Shown: positions 23,914-35,700 of the stretch, piece by piece
How positions within the stretch are numbered: the first letter of the stretch is position 1
How the letters are laid out: each line of letters begins with the position of its first letter
Assembly (NCBI RefSeq): GCF_000003855.2
Contig: NW_003101678.1
Span: 2,235,134-2,299,133 of the forward strand
DNA from: Blastomyces gilchristii SLH14081
Lineage: Eukaryota; Ascomycota; Eurotiomycetes; Onygenales; Ajellomycetaceae
DNA: 64,000 bases
Direction of reading: 5' to 3'
Position numbers and translations under genes: made by a program
Notes under the pieces: generated by a model
Databases searched by the model: none
What the model saw: the letters and a program-made list of their open reading frames with translations, nothing else
What the model was told of the DNA's origin: nothing

Positions 23914-24328
23914 CTTAGGCGAAGAGTACATCAGTGGCACGGACCCTGCTCTTCCCAAAGGGCCGGCATTAAGACCACGATGCTCGATATCATCTCGATC
24001 GACAGTCTGGACGACCGCCATGGTGCGGCTGGTCTTTGAAGAGAAAACCTCACATCGCTAGCGCATTTCCGTTGGCCTCCTTCGCTAACTGCAAGTAAAT
24101 CTTTCCGATAGCAGGTGCTATCGGAAAGATCACTATTCCTAAATTAGCTTTGAGTGCTCCTAGCCTCTAGGGTTGCACATTGCTGAGAAACCATCTCCCT
24201 TGCAGCACATCTTATTCAGGCTATTCCAAACCGAACCAGCAGACCACCCACATTCACTGCTACTTTTTGCCCCAGAGAAACTGATTTTCTTCTTGGTTCC
24301 AACTTCATTCACTATACAATGCGTCAAA
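23914..24328. other. Intergenic and promoter of the 644-aa gene
   Basis: About 415 bp upstream of the five-exon gene. It holds a perfect 32-bp palindrome (listed separately) about 200 bp before the ATG, and a pyrimidine-rich leader (ttttcttcttggttccaac) just upstream of the start. No clear TATA box seen. Confidence 0.5.
24099..24130. repeat. Perfect 15-bp inverted repeat
   Basis: ATCTTTCCGATAGCA, two bases GG, then TGCTATCGGAAAGAT: a perfect palindrome in normal-composition DNA. It ends 198 bp before the ATG of the 644-aa gene. It could be a dimeric regulator's binding site or an RNA hairpin. No run of T follows, and a bacterial-style terminator has no role here. Confidence 0.75.
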
Positions 24329-26500
24329 ATGCCTTCGCTTGATCATGCTGTGTGTCTTATGAATCCTTCAGATATTCTGCAATCAGAGGTAATAATAAGT
24401 AAACTATTCCTTAGGAATAAGCTAATAGAGAATAGCCATTATTGCAGCTCTTCGAAGCCTTCTTTGTTCAGGGGCCGTTAAACGATTCTTTGAAACTGCT
24501 CCAGCACCTGACTGAAGTGTGTCAGTCTCTTCCTACCTCACAGCCTTCTCGACTAGCTTGTCTGCTTCCTTCTCTGCAGCCTCCGCTTTCTCCAGGAATT
24601 CCTTCGCTTCTTCCGCCGCGGTCTTCTCTACAGGGCCCTTCGCGTTCTTCACCCCAATCTTCCTTGCCTAAACCACAGCCTCCTTTCAGCTCAGAGACCT
24701 TTCGACGACTTTCCCGAAATGAGCTGGAACATATTGCCCGTGAATATTTCACAAAGGAGAAGGGAATTAAGAATAAAAATCACCTTAACCTTCTCGTTGA
24801 TGCCTCAACACAATTTGTTAAACTCGAGCCTGTACACGATACAAGCTTTACTGACTGTTTCTGGGGAAGCAATGATGAAATCTTCCCGGATAAACCTAAC
24901 ACCGAACCAAATTGTCGGCTTGAAGAGGGTGCGGAAAGAATTGAGCAACGCGAGGCTACAAATACTGCTGCGAGGCGTCTCATCCTTCTTTATAGGCATC
25001 ATCTTATTGAGGAGAGACAGTTTCAAGTTGAAGATTTTGAATTAGAACAAGGTATAGGGAAAGCAACTATCGCCCTACGTCAATATGCGCACGGAGTGAA
25101 AAGGAGCATCGACACCGTCAAATTTGACCTAGGTCGAAGTCGTCATTATCTTAAACTACTCGAAATTGCCGGCCCGGGCAATGTGCTATTTCTGAATGGC
25201 ACAGCAACAACGTGAGTTCATGCTGGTAACCATGTATACATTCGCTAATTAGTTAGGTAGGTGGGAGAGATCTCTGAAAGCGGGCGACCCTAAATGCATA
25301 GTTGATTTTCGAGATAAAATGTTTCCCTTTCTGAAGAGGAGCTTCCAAAACCGTGACCTTGAAGGCGCGAAACTTATAATCGACGGCCTTCTGAAAATTG
25401 GATGGTCCTATGAGGAGCTTTCGCGGGGCCGGGGAAGACTCATGAGCGCGTTGTTTCGCTACTTGAACAAAGAAGACCTTACGGCAGGAAAGATTGTTTT
25501 ACGAGATGATGAAATGAGTGGACTAAAACGACGCCGTCTCGATCGCACATCCAGTGCAAAACGGCCATGCCCCGGCTTGCAAGCAAAGATTTCCAAGGAA
25601 CATCAATCCCACGCGACTAATGAGTGCCAAAATGTACCCAGTGATGGGAGTTCTCGAGCTGATGCCTTCGTGTACCACATGTCAATGCAAGTTCTTGTGG
25701 CAGCAGCAACTTCGGTAGCTTCGACTCACGACAGCGCAAAACAACAGAATATTGATACAATGCACCGATCCCCTCCTCCACCTCCTGCTGGTGCTGGCTT
25801 TACGTCCTCGCCTGTTCCATCACCCAATCGTATGGCGGATTCGAGAACTATCACAGAGGCTTTACCGATCGCAGCTGAAAACGCACATAATGGTACGCTG
25901 CAATCATTGCTTCGACATTGAGGCTTGCACGTGTCTGTCTCCACCATTTGCTCGCGGCTAATTGGATTGATAGGTTCCAACGTAGTGGCTGATGGCCACC
26001 AAGATATTGCGCAGAATCGCGCTGACGGCGATATTTCATATCCACTACCGTTCAACATCGAGGAGATAAGGACGTCACAACTCGATTTTAGCCTGCTGTC
26101 TAGTGTAACAAGTTTTGGGGAAATTGAACAAAACAAAGGTACGGATGATAAATAAGTGTTAAGATTGTTGACTAATTTGACTCTAGTTACAGCCAGACAA
26201 GACATGAATGGAACAGAGACTTTCCAGTCAGATGGGGTGGACCAGTGCCTACCACAAATTGAAGCCCTTCCAGCGGCGGACGTCGATGATACACATTCAC
26301 TGCCGTCCTTAGATATCAATAATGGGGATCCGCTGCCAACCTATTATGATGTTGATAGTGATGAATGGGTGCTGCCGCCGTTTGATGTTGATAGTGATGA
26401 ATGGGTGCTGCCGCCGTTTGATGTTGATAGTGATGAATGGGTGCTGCCGCCCTTTGATGTTGATGGGCAAAATTTGCCGGAATATCTTTCCCAGAGATAA
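24329..26500 (+). CDS. Hypothetical protein, 644 aa, five exons, C-terminal DVDSDEWVLPPF repeats
   Basis: Model: exons 24329-24388, 24448-25211, 25261-25892, 25974-26138, 26187-26500. The introns are 59, 49, 81 and 48 bp with donors GTAATA, GTGAGT, GTACGC and GTACGG, CTAAT-type branch sites and AG acceptors. All phases agree (1935 nt). The protein starts MPSLDHAVCLMNPSDILQSE with a helical N-terminus. A Pro/Ser-rich linker spans about residues 55-95. A charged helical region follows (SRNELEHIAREYFTKEKG; RQYAHGVKRSIDTVKFDLGR), then a basic patch GLKRRRLDR that could be a nuclear signal, a Pro run and an acidic tail. Three exact 12-residue repeats precede the end, NLPEYLSQR. No enzyme motif or family recognised. 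Confidence 0.72.
26348..26455 (+). repeat. 36-bp coding minisatellite, three units
   Basis: Three tandem 36-bp units (26348, 26384, 26420) encode DVDSDEWVLPPF, followed by a partial unit DVDG. They are identical except for ccg to ccc in the third, so the expansion is recent or homogenised. The unit is a multiple of three, so the frame survives copy-number change. Confidence 0.92.
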
Positions 26501-26504
26501 CAGG

Positions 26505-26999
26505 CTATTCCTGATCCCCGGAATCGTGGCCACTTTCCTGCTTTGGCTTGCCCTTTGATATAACCAAGAAATCCGTCGCAAGTTCAACACGTACTTCCTT
26601 TCTTATTGTGATATACTCTCCGACTTGAACGGGGATTGAGTCAACTGTTGCAGCTTCCCCATGTACACGGATAGGGTGTATATGAGCCACTCCGCCAGAC
26701 GCGAGTATACGGGCATATTTGGATCCAGGTACTCGAAAAACACGCTGCCGAGTTTCGGGTTCTTCCTTTTAACGCAATCCTGTGAGCTACGAATCGCCAT
26801 ATCAAGCAGTCAAACGCACCAATTTTTCAACATATCGACTCAGTTTGTCATCCAACATCGCATCGATACACTCGTATAACGCTCCTCCTAGGTGTTCCCA
26901 TCGAATATCATTTCCGCCTATCCATTCCGCCACTAATTCCAGTTCTTTTTTCGCGGACTCGGAAGGTCGTTTTTTCTTAAGGTGGTCTGTTTGAGCCAT
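26505..26999 (-). CDS. Hypothetical protein, 146 aa, two exons
   Basis: Model: exon 1 26820-26999 (MAQTDHLKKKRPSESAKKEL ... RYVEKL), intron 26766-26819 (GTGCGT ... aaaag, 54 bp, phase 0), exon 2 26505-26765 ending KPKQESGHDSGDQE. The N-terminus is basic and then helical (ELVAEWIGGNDIRWEHLGG). The second half is beta-rich (EYITIRKEVRVELATDFLVI) with an acidic tail. An alternative acceptor 14 bases earlier (cacag, 26780-26784) would give a different C-terminus through MGKLQQLTQSPFKSE, stopping at 26603. I prefer the longer exon because it runs to the gene border. The stop lies 4 bp from that of the convergent 644-aa gene. No family recognised. Confidence 0.55.
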
Positions 27000-27310
27000 T
27001 TTCAGCGACTGATTATCATGTTAGCTTTGTCCAAGATATAGCAAAAGCCCTTGGGCACTTACATAATATTATAAATATGTCTTCTGTCCCCCAAAATATA
27101 GAACCGATCTGAGTGTTGAAGATTGTCAATCACAACTCTCAGCCCCGCGAATTCAAGGCGGTGAGCCGAGCCGGCAATAAAATATGCCATGTGATCTCGA
27201 TATGACCAATGATCTCCTTACCGGAAAAACGTAGGCTTATTATACGACCGGGTTATGGTTGTTCCGCCGTGCCAGTCGCCGACACCGTCGCCGAACTGTA
27301 AAATATAATA
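27000..27310. other. Right margin of the gene island, promoter of the 146-aa gene
   Basis: 310 bp with normal composition and many CpG (for example cgccgacaccgtcgccg), ending at about 27310, where AT-rich mutated DNA begins. No ORF or clear core promoter element seen. Confidence 0.5.
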
Positions 27311-27708
27311 TAATGGTGGATTAGCTGTGGAATCACTGTAAATGAGTTATGAACAGAATAAAATTATTATCATATTAACAATGTCACTGATTTCTATCTA
27401 TATAATCACTAATTCTAAAAAATGTCTCATTCACTGAAATTATTCTCTATTGAAAATCTGTCATATTTCTCTGTAATTTCTTCTGAATTCTCTGAATCAT
27501 CTCTATATTATTATTATTATTTTCTGTCATATTCACATCAACATTTATTTCAGAAAACTTGTAAATTAATATTGAAGTTTGTGAAGAGTCAGTATCAATG
27601 ATTATTCACTATTTAAAAGAGAGAATTTCAGAGAAATTAGAAGTTATGTATTTATTCATCTATATTATTATTAACTTCTGTATAAATCTGAGAATCATTT
27701 CACTGATT

Positions 27709-28530
27709 CTAACTTACTTTTTTATCAAGAATGTTGAGAGTTTCAGTGCTGTTTATAGTCAGAGAATCAATCAGAGTCAGAAGATCAGAGAAGAAAGAGA
27801 GAAAAGAATTAATAACAGTAGTAGAGATATTAGTAAGAAGAGTAAAAAGATAATTATTACTATTATTAAATTTCTCATCACTGCTACTACTATCACTGAC
27901 TATAACTGAATTCTTATCAAGATAATCTATGAGTCTCTGAATATACTTTATTATTTTATACATCTTAATAATAATATAGCTAGCTTCAGTATTGATATTA
28001 TTTATTAAATTTATAAAATTCTTTATCATCAATTTTTATTCTTTAATATAACTAACTATCATTCTCAAAAGCTTATAATATACTTTAAGCTTAATAGTTT
28101 TAATATTAAGTTTTATCTTTTTAATCATGATTTTCTTCTTTTCTGTAGTAACTTTTTTCTTTTCAATTTCTAATTTCATTCTTTTAATATTCAACTTGAT
28201 CTTCTTAATCTTGATTTTAACTTTTTCAGCAGCACTGATAATAAGATTCAGAGCTTTCAGAGCAATAGTAATACTCTTTATATATTAAGTTTTTACTTTC
28301 TGTTAGTGAGTTTTAACTTTCTTAATTTATTTTAAAAGATTCTTCACTGATTTCAATATAATCTTCTTTATTATTTTCTTAAAATCATCTGATATAGAAA
28401 GATAAAAGTCATGAATTCAGATCAGATTATTAACTTATTCTTTTAATTCTTCAGAAATAATTATACATTTCTTTTTCTTATAGTTATAATTTATATAAGA
28501 CTTTGAGCTTCTCTTCATCTTATTATAAGC
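27709..28530 (-). pseudogene. Lys-rich, coiled-coil-like degenerate frame
   Basis: On the reverse strand one protein-like frame can be followed from about 28530 to 28041 and, after a frame change, on through the open stretch 27709-28032. A middle segment has repeated Lys/Ile/Leu patterns (KIKIKKIKLNIKRMKLEIEK, then a second similar run), suggesting an alpha-helical coiled coil. The open C-terminal stretch includes VIVSDSSSSDEKFNNSNN. Stops in the first part are TGA, TAA and TAG of transition type. Function unknown; part of the surrounding element. Confidence 0.35.
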
Positions 28531-28691
28531 AGCATTCAAATGATAGAGAAAAATATACTTAATACAGTACTTATACATTATTCATTTATCAGACTGCTTT
28601 ATCAGAGTATTCAGACAGCTGCTTACTTTCTTCTCTTAAGTCTTTGCAGTGACAGTACAGATACACTTGAGAATATTACTTATTATTTTAG

Positions 28692-28791
28692 TGCTGCTGC
28701 TGTTATTATTATTACTGTGATTAATACTGCTGCTGTTATTATTACTGTGATTGATACTGCTACTGTTATTATTATTACTATGATTGATACT
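28692..28791. repeat. Imperfect tandem repeat, units of about 30-36 bp
   Basis: Three units of the form gctgctgttattattattactgtgattgatact in a row, with small length differences in the tta run. They stay open in one forward frame (AAAVIIITVINT and variants). Confidence 0.7.
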
Positions 28792-30839
28792 GATGTAATA
28801 AATTACTGATATTCTTGATATACTACATAGATAAGATATCTTGATTAGAATTTTTCTGATTAAAAGCTTTCTATTACAACTGACAGAATACTAACTGAGC
28901 TGAGAAATAAAGAAGAGCAGAGTGAACTGAATGAGCTGAGAATAATCTTTACAGTGTATTATTATTATAAGAAGAAGAAAGAAGAAAAGAAGAAAAAGAA
29001 AAATGTAAGTTTTTATATATATTATTAATTCATCTTTGCAGATTATCATGTAATAAATACAAATGCTTTTATATTTCACTTCTAAATATAATTAACATAT
29101 CTGACAGATTTCATTCATATCTTAATACTTTTTATACAGGCTATCACTGATTGAATTACAGCTATTTTAAATACAAAATCATTTCTATTAACTAGAAACA
29201 AGTATTCAATGCACTGTTAGAAATATATCTACAGAATTCAAGATTTTCTGATACAGTGAAATCAATGAATTCTTCACAGTCATAACTATACAAATTATAA
29301 GATAGAGAATATGATAACTTTCTTCAGTGAATATCAAGACAGGTATATTTTAATTATATGTATTAAAGTATATATTAACTAATTTATATATAAAACTCAT
29401 AGAAAACTAAATATATTGAAATATAAATAGATTGTGTTGAAAATCTCTACATCACTGATCTGTCTTTCATCAGAAGTATCTCTGAAAATTTAATTTTTTT
29501 TCATATCTTCTCTCACATATCTTTCATCAGATGTCTCTTTTTTACTATCAGAGTATTCTGAATTATCTCAGTAAAGTTATCTCTGATAATTTACTGATAT
29601 TCAGAAATATCACTTATCAGATTTCAGAATGTTAGAATATTTTATCATTGCAGCATAGCTGCAGTGAAATTTTCATTTATATCAGTATTATTAAATATTT
29701 TAACCTGAGTTACAAGATTAATATATATCTCTATTTTTCAGAATCAGTTTCTAGTTTTTCCATTCAAAGTTTTCAATTCAATATCTTTAACTAATGAATA
29801 TTCAACTTACATTTCATATATTATTATTCTCACTCAGAGAATTGATCAAAGTCAATGATTTCTCATGCTCAGTAAAAAATCAGAAAGAACTTTTCAGTGA
29901 TAAATGAATTACAGAAGTATTCAAAGATAATTAATTCTTTATAATAGTTATACAATCTGATTACTGCTTAACTTTCTCTGCTCTTTATCTTCTTTCATTG
30001 AATATAATTCTATATTAATAAATAATTAGCTAAGTTGATTAAAAAAATTTTAATATCTCACTGAAAAGTTAATATATTTGTTAAAATCTAATACTACTTA
30101 TCTTCATTTCTTTGAGAGTTCAGAACTTTCATGTTTTAATTATATTCAGCATCATTATTCTGCTGAATGAAAAGATGTATAATGTTTTATTCTTTATTTT
30201 TATCATACTTACAACTGTTCAATTCAAATTATCTTTATTAAAAGAAAGAAAATATATTCATTTTATCTTCAGATGCAGATACTGCTCTGTCAGCTAAATT
30301 TCCTTCTTATACATTTCTGCATCTGAATGCCAGGTTTGGCAATGCCTTTTTAACAGACTGTTTAATATCAGTGATGAGTTTGATTTCTTTTTATCTGACT
30401 GATATTTATTATTACTATCATTATGTTCATTCTATATTCAGATATATTAATATCAGATTTCTTTTGAAATCAGTGATTTGTCTTATTAAATCTATCAGAT
30501 GAGAGAGTTTGAAGAGATCTAGTAGAGCAGAATTCATAATAATATTCATTTTCAGAATCTTGATAAAACTCTGATAAATTTATAATATGAATTTTAACAA
30601 ATTACAGAAATATAATTTTGAAACAAAGAAAGTAGTTTGATTGCTAATATTAAATTAATATAGATTATCACTAATTGTGACTCTTATTAATATATCTCTT
30701 TTTAATAATTCAATCTCATCTCTTTATTTTATCAAGATCACTCATCTACTTCATTTATATCTTTTCAACTATACAACTTTTTTCTACAAATCATATCAGA
30801 AAGCAAAATGTCATATCTGTTTAATTAAAATCTGAAACA

Positions 30840-32415
30840 CTATCTACTATCTGTCTCTAGACAAGAATTCAGGAATGATCAATTGAAATTTCAATCTCAG
30901 AGCTCTCTTTTCTCAGAAACTGTAAATAAAGATTTCACTGAAAGTGATTTCAATAATAATGCTTCTGATGAAGAAGTATTGCTATTTTCAGTAAGTTTAT
31001 CACTTTTGATATCTCTATTGTTATAAAAACTAACATTTTCTAAAGACAGAGTCATATAATGAGGATGCTGCTGATAATATTGAGTATATTAAGTGACTTT
31101 TGAAAGCAGCTGCTGAGAAGAATATTTCTGAAAATGATAATTAAGAGAATTCTGATGAGTCAGTCATTGATGATATTAAAATATTAGCTGCTGATACAAT
31201 TACTGTTACTATTACTGATTAATTTATTGATTCTGATTCAGTAATTGATATATCTCATAAACACAGTAACTTTGAAATGAATTCATTTGTTCTGACAATG
31301 AGACTCTGAACTGAAGAGTCAGATATTTCCTGAAAAAACTACAAATTATTAATACAAATTCTGTGTTTATTAAAGAATACATCACTGATAAGTCTGCTCT
31401 CAGAAGATCTTTTAACTCTGAAAAAGCAATGCAGAGCACAATTTCTGATTTTATCAGTTAAGAAAACCTCAATTTCAATAGTATTATCAATGCAAATACT
31501 AACTCTGAGTTCTACTCAGAAAAATCTCACTGAATTCTTCATGAGATCACTCTACTTTTAAAATCTGATTCTTTTAATATCTGCTCTTCTCAAATCCCCA
31601 ACTTTTCAGCAACAAATGCATATAGAAATGACAGAAATTGTCAACAATCTCACAGAGTTATAGTAATCTCACAGTTGAGAAAGCTCAGTTAAATATTATT
31701 CTAATGACTTCATATAATATTCATCAAATAAACCTATTTTTTCTTCTGATTTTATTCAGTATCAGTGTGAGAATCTCAAATGCTTTTACAAATCAGAGTT
31801 AAATGATATATCTCACATTGAGAGAGTGCATTTTGTCAGATATAATTACTAACATTCAGATATGAGATCTTATATAATAGTTCTGAAAGTTCAAGAAGCT
31901 GTTCACTATACTCTGCAGACTGTACAAAGATTATTATTCTTGAATTCATCATTTAGTCTCTTCAAAATAATCACAATGAAGAATAAGATGAAATATATCT
32001 TAATTACTCAAGTTCTTACTTAACTTAATATTCATATAAATACAGCATTTGAATTGAGTTCTGATCTATCAGTATATGAGAGCTAAGATCAGTATTTTCT
32101 TCACTGAGTCATGAGAATCAAAACTGAAGTTATTGAGATATAATCATATTGTAAATCTTCACTGATTTAGACTGAGTTGAAAATTGCAGTATATAAATAA
32201 GATCTTTTAGAAAGTATATTTTATTCTGATATACAAGTTATTTCCCTGTTATATCAATTATTTATTAATGAATTTAATTTATATCAGAACATGTATCAAA
32301 GCTTAATGAATTTTTATTTAATTTCTGCACTGAGTGCTGTTAAGCACTTAAAGTAAAATAATATTTTTATTCTAATCTTTAATTCTCATAGCATCAATTT
32401 TTCTGACATAGTTAC
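30840..32415 (+). pseudogene. Degenerate intron-containing gene, family unknown
   Basis: A forward frame starts near 30846 (SRQEFRNDQLKFQSQSS...), reaches a donor GTAAGT at 30991, a branch-like actaac and an acceptor near 31045, and resumes in frame. It continues past 32000 with TGA, TAA and TAG stops only. Readable stretches include ITVTITD, KNTSLISLLSEDLLTLK, SPTFQQQMHIEMTEIVNNLT and SDFIQYQCENLKCFYKSE; the last holds two Cys that may bind metal. It continues beyond the Gypsy insertion at 38098 (LSYNLSTLNYERIMINIDKK). Its size and mutation load suggest a DNA-transposon protein, but I cannot name the family. Confidence 0.45.
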
Positions 32416-32724
32416 TGTAAGAGGCCTACGCCGAATAGATCGGTATAATATTGATAGGTCTTATATAACAAAGATAAAAACATTAGAGAAGGAAAGAAAG
32501 AGAAAGTGCAAGAATCAGTGATCAAGATAAATATTTATACATGTATGTGATGACATACACAGTGAAGCTTCGGGGCGGGAGAATATACACACGTTTGTAG
32601 TGACTGAGAATCAGTGATTGAGAATGACTGAGAATTAGAGTATACATGTTTGAGAATGAAGTAATTGAAATCTGTGAAGTGTAATGAAATAGTCTATATG
32701 ATTGATCAGGCGCAGCCTGCCACA
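32416..32724 (-). repeat. Family A copy 4, 3' LTR
   Basis: 309 bp. The outer end is intact (gaggcctacgccgaatagatcgg). The centre is mutated, with CGG patches left. Confidence 0.92.
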
Positions 32725-32749
32725 TTAGCCCTCTCTTTCAGAAGCAGTT

Positions 32750-35700
32750 CTCATCAGTCAAGAGCCACTGTTTCAGATAATACAGAACTCAGAGTTCAGG
32801 TTAGTTAATTGTAGTTAACTCATTTCACAAGATATTACTGACTGCAGTCACAGAGTCTCTCATTGAGAATATTTTCAATCTCTCACTCAAGCTTATTATC
32901 TTCTTCTATGATGTCTGGTGACTGTCAGTCAGAAATTAGTTGAGAAGGGAACAGATCAGTAGTAGCATGATGAAGCAAGCTTGTGTGAAATACATCATGA
33001 ATTTCTGATGATGTGTCAAGACAGTAGTTGTGACTATCTAGAACTTCTATCACTTTATACTTGATATGACAGTAATCTAGTGTACAAGATGAACATGTGA
33101 TTCATATATTCTTAAGATTCAATTATATCAGATCTTCTATCTTATATTGTTCAGCAGAGTCTTGATAAACAGTGATTTAATTCTCTTGATCTTGTTTCAC
33201 AGTTGTCATGAAGGCCTCTGCTCAATTACAGACATCTCAGAGTTTTATTACTATATTATCAGTGATCTGAATCAGATTGCAGAGGTTCAGTGTGAACTGT
33301 GTGATCTCTAGAAGATTTAATACTTTCATGTGATATCTGTGTGTAAGAAAGAATGAGCTTATATCTGTTGAAACAGTATCTTGATCATTGATAGCAATCT
33401 CTGCATGTAGAAGAAGATCATATTAATCATCTTGTAAGTGATTGCAGAACTTACAGAGATAATTCTTCACAGTCTGAATTGTCTATTCTGACACATCATC
33501 AGTCTCAGAGTGATAGACAGTTGATAGACAGTGTATAATCTTAAGAACTTAACAGATTCTTGTTCAGAGAGTGCTCATGAATTGACAGCTCTGATCTAAT
33601 ACTATAGATCTCAGTAATCTATACATCTGATAGAACAGGCTCTATAGAAAAGCTTCAGTGACTTGTTTAATATTCATCTTATTACAAGATTCTAATATTA
33701 CATCTTTGCTCAGTTGATTTACAATGATCAGAATATTTCTACAACTCTTACTCTCAGATAGATCAATAGTGAAGTTAATTACTACATCTCATCAGATTCT
33801 ATCAGAGACATTGAGTGATTTTAATAGATCTTTTCTACAGTTCTTTTATAAGATAATAGAAGAACAGTAATTGCAGTTTCAGATGAAGTATCTGATGCTA
33901 TTTAATATCTCAGATCAGTAGAACTCTCAGAAGATTATTCTATATAGTTATTCAGAGCCTGAATAATCAGTCATATATAAATCATGCATCTCTTGTATTA
34001 TTCAAGTGTGTAAGAGTTCAGAGTGAAGAACTCAGCATCATTTACAGAATTATAGAGTGTTATTATCATTGATTGAATATTCTGAGATATCAGTTCTTAT
34101 ACATAGTTCTGAGAGAAATCAGAGTGCTTCTTGATATACTGCTTCAGTGAGAGTCTGAAGAAGTTCATCTGTCTGAGCTGCTGTATATCACAGTTCATTC
34201 AGTGTAGAGAAAGTGAAGATATTAATAACAGTTCTAACTGAAGAAGTATGTATAGTGTCATGAACTGTTTTATCTTGATTAACTAGTATCTTCAAGTTTA
34301 AGAGTCAATACTCTCAGTTCATTCAGTGAGTATCTGTTATATCAGATGACATATCTTGCTCTCATTGTGAGAGAGCATCTGTCATTGAGTTCTGGCTATC
34401 AGAATGATAGTGTATTGTAAAATGAAAGCAGCTTAAGAACTCAGATCATTGTATCTATTATTCAGTGAGTTTATAGATAGTTGTGAAGTATTTGAGATTC
34501 TTATAATCTATGACTATCTCAAATTCAGAGACACTTCAAAGTTCAGAGTTTCATTCTTCTAAACAGTATATAATTATGAGAAGTTTCTTATCATAGATCT
34601 TATAATTGCATTCAGTGAGACTCAGTTTCTTAGATATAAAGATATATGATTATAGAACATCTTCATCATTATATTGCAATATCACTTCTTCTATTACATA
34701 GTCAGAGAAATCAGTTTTAATAACTGTCTTATGATCAGAATCAAATATTATCAGTAAAGAAGTATTAATGAATATCTTCTTCATCTGTGTAAATGCAGCT
34801 TCAGTATTCACTGATTATTGAAATACTGAGTCTTTCTTAGTGAGATCTGTAAGTGATCTCATAATATCTGAGAAGTTTTATATAAATCACTGATAGAAGT
34901 TAGTAAATCTGATGAAGCTTCATACATCTTTCACAGTACATGAAGCTTTTCATTCAAGAATGACAGAGACTTTCTCAGAATTCATTTAAATTCTCTTATC
35001 AGCTTCTATAATAAAACCCAGATACTTGATACTCTTGACTTCAAAATCACACTTATCAATATCTATCAGTAGTTCTGCTTCTTGTAGCTATTGTAATATC
35101 TTTCACACATGCTCTTGATATTCTTTTCTGAATTCATCAGTGAAGATGAGAATATCATCTAGATAAGCAGATACAAACTTATTAAGAAAATCTCAGAGTA
35201 CTCAGTTGATATACTTCTGAAATGTACTGAGAGCATTAATCAGTTCAAAAAGTGTGACTATTTATTCAAAGAGATCATAACATGTTCAGAATGCTGTAAG
35301 TCATTTATCTTCTTCAGTAATATGAATCTTATGAAACATGATGATGATATCTAGTTTTATAAATTATTGATCTCACTCAATCTGTGCTAGGGTTTCATTG
35401 ATGAGAGATAAGAGATATCAATCTTTCTTTGTCAATCTGTTCAGATCTCAGTAGTTCACACAGAATCAGAGTTCTTCATCTGATTTCTTTGCAAAGAGAA
35501 TAGAGGCTGTAGCAGAAGAGTTATTAATATATATGAATTTTTTATTCAATAGATCATTGAGTGTCTTTTAAAGAAGAAGAAGTTTATCTCAGAACATATT
35601 ATAAAGAGAGCCTCATAACAGTTCAGAATTCTTATTATTCTTTTTCTCTAACTTGATACTGTGATTCACTTCAGAACCTCATAAGAGAAGTATGTTTATA

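Larger units (their letters stand above)
27311..32415. mobile_element. Unidentified mutated element or gene cluster, left part
   Basis: About 5.1 kb of mutated AT-rich DNA that is not Gypsy or LINE. It holds a Lys-rich reverse-strand frame (27709-28530), a short tandem repeat (28692-28791), and a long forward frame with an apparent intron (30840-32415) that resumes after the Gypsy insertion at 38098. Because it carries the same mutation load as the transposons, it was probably repetitive, perhaps a large DNA transposon. No transposase motif could be assigned. I see nothing definite in 28810-30840. Confidence 0.45.

Noticed and set aside
24522..25026. Reverse-strand ORFs inside the 644-aa gene
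   Set aside because: They are antisense shadows of exon 2. The forward frame has matching introns and phases on both sides.
25726..26319. Reverse-strand 197-codon ORF
   Set aside because: It spans exons and introns of the forward 644-aa gene in antisense. Its runs of Gly and Ser mirror the forward Pro and acidic codons, and its start has no supporting context.
26309..26590. ORFs in other frames over the 36-bp repeat
   Set aside because: A repeat unit divisible by three keeps all frames open; only the forward frame continues a spliced gene.
30324..30345. Small palindrome tgccaggtttggca
   Set aside because: Too short and imperfect to assign. It is notable only as a CC/GG-containing spot in mutated DNA.
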